From an uncultured Fretibacterium sp. (GTDB lineage Bacteria; Synergistota; Synergistia; Synergistales; Aminobacteriaceae), in assembly GCA_937915755.1 (NCBI GenBank), contig CALGGR010000116.1, forward strand, positions 1-5,637: DNA of 5,637 nt, in the 5' to 3' direction. A model generated the notes under the pieces. The model made no database searches. It had not been told where the DNA came from and saw only the letters and a list, made by a program, of their open reading frames with translations. Position 1 is the first letter of the stretch; each line of letters begins with the position of its first letter. This document shows positions 5,273 to 5,637 of this stretch, one piece after another. Made by a program: the position numbers and the translations under genes.

Positions 5273-5637
5273 TTAGTCAGCTCCTTCTTGATAATTTATC
5301 ATGTCATAGAAGACGTTTTCAGAAATTATTTCTATATCCTGCCCATCTAGTTTCAGCTTTTCAGCTCTCTTATGCTTATTGCTTTTCCCGTCTTTGATAC
5401 TTTTGCAATAGTCATTGTTGCCAAGAATCAAGAAATTCGTTTTCTTAGTCACATTGTTTTCGTTGAAGCCGCCCAAATCAGCGACAATCTGCATAGCTTC
5501 TGTACGGATAAAACGCTCAAGTTTCCCAGTAAAGACGCAATATTGACCGTAGAGAGGATTATCTGGATCAGCCTTCGTTGGATCGCCTTTAACATCGTGA
5601 ACTTTTCTGTAGCTATAATTTCTGTAGCTAGAAAAGG
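5273..5637 (-). CDS. BRCT domain C-terminus of an exonuclease-BRCT protein (5' part outside window)
   Basis: The frame is open from its TAA stop (5273-5275) to the right edge, giving 120 visible residues, so the internal Met at 5492-5494 is not the start. The visible part begins with a Tyr/Ser/Arg-rich linker (SSYRNYSYRKVHD) and a Pro/Asp stretch (GDPTKADPDNPLYG). A full ligase-type BRCT domain follows: YCVFTGKLERF, EAMQIVADLGG, NVTKKTNFLILGNNDYCKS and ENVFYDMI. It is about two thirds identical by eye to the BRCT domain of the downstream gene, which lacks three residues of the loop before KSNKH. By analogy with that neighbour and the known family, the missing N-terminus is probably a DnaQ-like 3'-5' exonuclease acting in DNA repair or processing. 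This is inference, since no exonuclease motif is in view. Confidence 0.8.
   Translation of the reverse strand, partial: FSSYRNYSYRKVHDVKGDPTKADPDNPLYGQYCVFTGKLERFIRTEAMQIVADLGGFNENNVTKKTNFLILGNNDYCKSIKDGKSNKHKRAEKLKLDGQDIEIISENVFYDMINYQEGAD
5604..5630. repeat. Short tandem repeat in the interdomain linker
   Basis: The 12-base unit tttctgtagcta occurs at 5604-5615 and again at 5619-5630, a 15-base period in the coding frame. It encodes the repeated SYR pattern in SYRNYSYRK. It is a recent in-frame duplication in a flexible linker and could vary in copy number between strains. Confidence 0.65.

Overview
The window looks like chromosomal accessory DNA from a bacterium of fairly low GC content. 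Every supported gene is on the minus strand, so transcription runs from the right edge to the left edge. Ribosome binding sites are strong (GGAGGTGA, AAGGAGA, GGAG). The BRCT proteins, the RelB/DinJ-like antitoxin and the EcoEI-like type I restriction genes all resemble those of anaerobic gut, rumen or oral bacteria (Firmicutes, Negativicutes or Synergistes type). This is a guess from protein style; the species cannot be named.

Right part (about 4544-5637): two tandem paralogues of an exonuclease-BRCT protein. The upstream one (5273 to the right edge) is cut by the window and shows only its linker and an intact-looking C-terminal BRCT domain. The downstream one (4544-5260) carries a degenerate DnaQ-like exonuclease domain. 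Its motif I acidic pair is replaced (N31 and K33), and the region that should hold motif III is missing, so a shortened exonuclease fold runs straight into BRCT. Its frame is nevertheless open. No Shine-Dalgarno sequence precedes it, and it is visibly richer in GC than its neighbour.

Middle (about 4201-4544): a RelB/DinJ-type antitoxin gene with its own likely promoter. A perfect TATAAT lies inside a 20-base imperfect palindrome that could be its operator. No toxin gene follows; the next gene is hsdR.

Left part (51-4085): a type I restriction-modification operon in the order hsdR-hsdM-hsdS, tightly coupled (1-base gap, then a 4-base ATGA overlap). HsdR and HsdM keep all the motifs I can check. 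hsdS stops after 82 codons, exactly where the first target-recognition domain should begin, and the 50 bases beyond do not read as HsdS in any frame. As it stands, the locus encodes a nuclease/translocase and a methyltransferase without a usable specificity subunit, unless another hsdS lies outside the window or the locus is rearranged by recombination.

No complete new system is demonstrated. The points most worth following are the interrupted hsdS, the dead exonuclease-BRCT paralogue beside its sister gene, and the toxin-less antitoxin with a probable operator in front of the restriction operon. No RNA genes, CRISPR arrays or recognisable insertion sequences are visible, and no gene-free stretch exceeds 300 bases.
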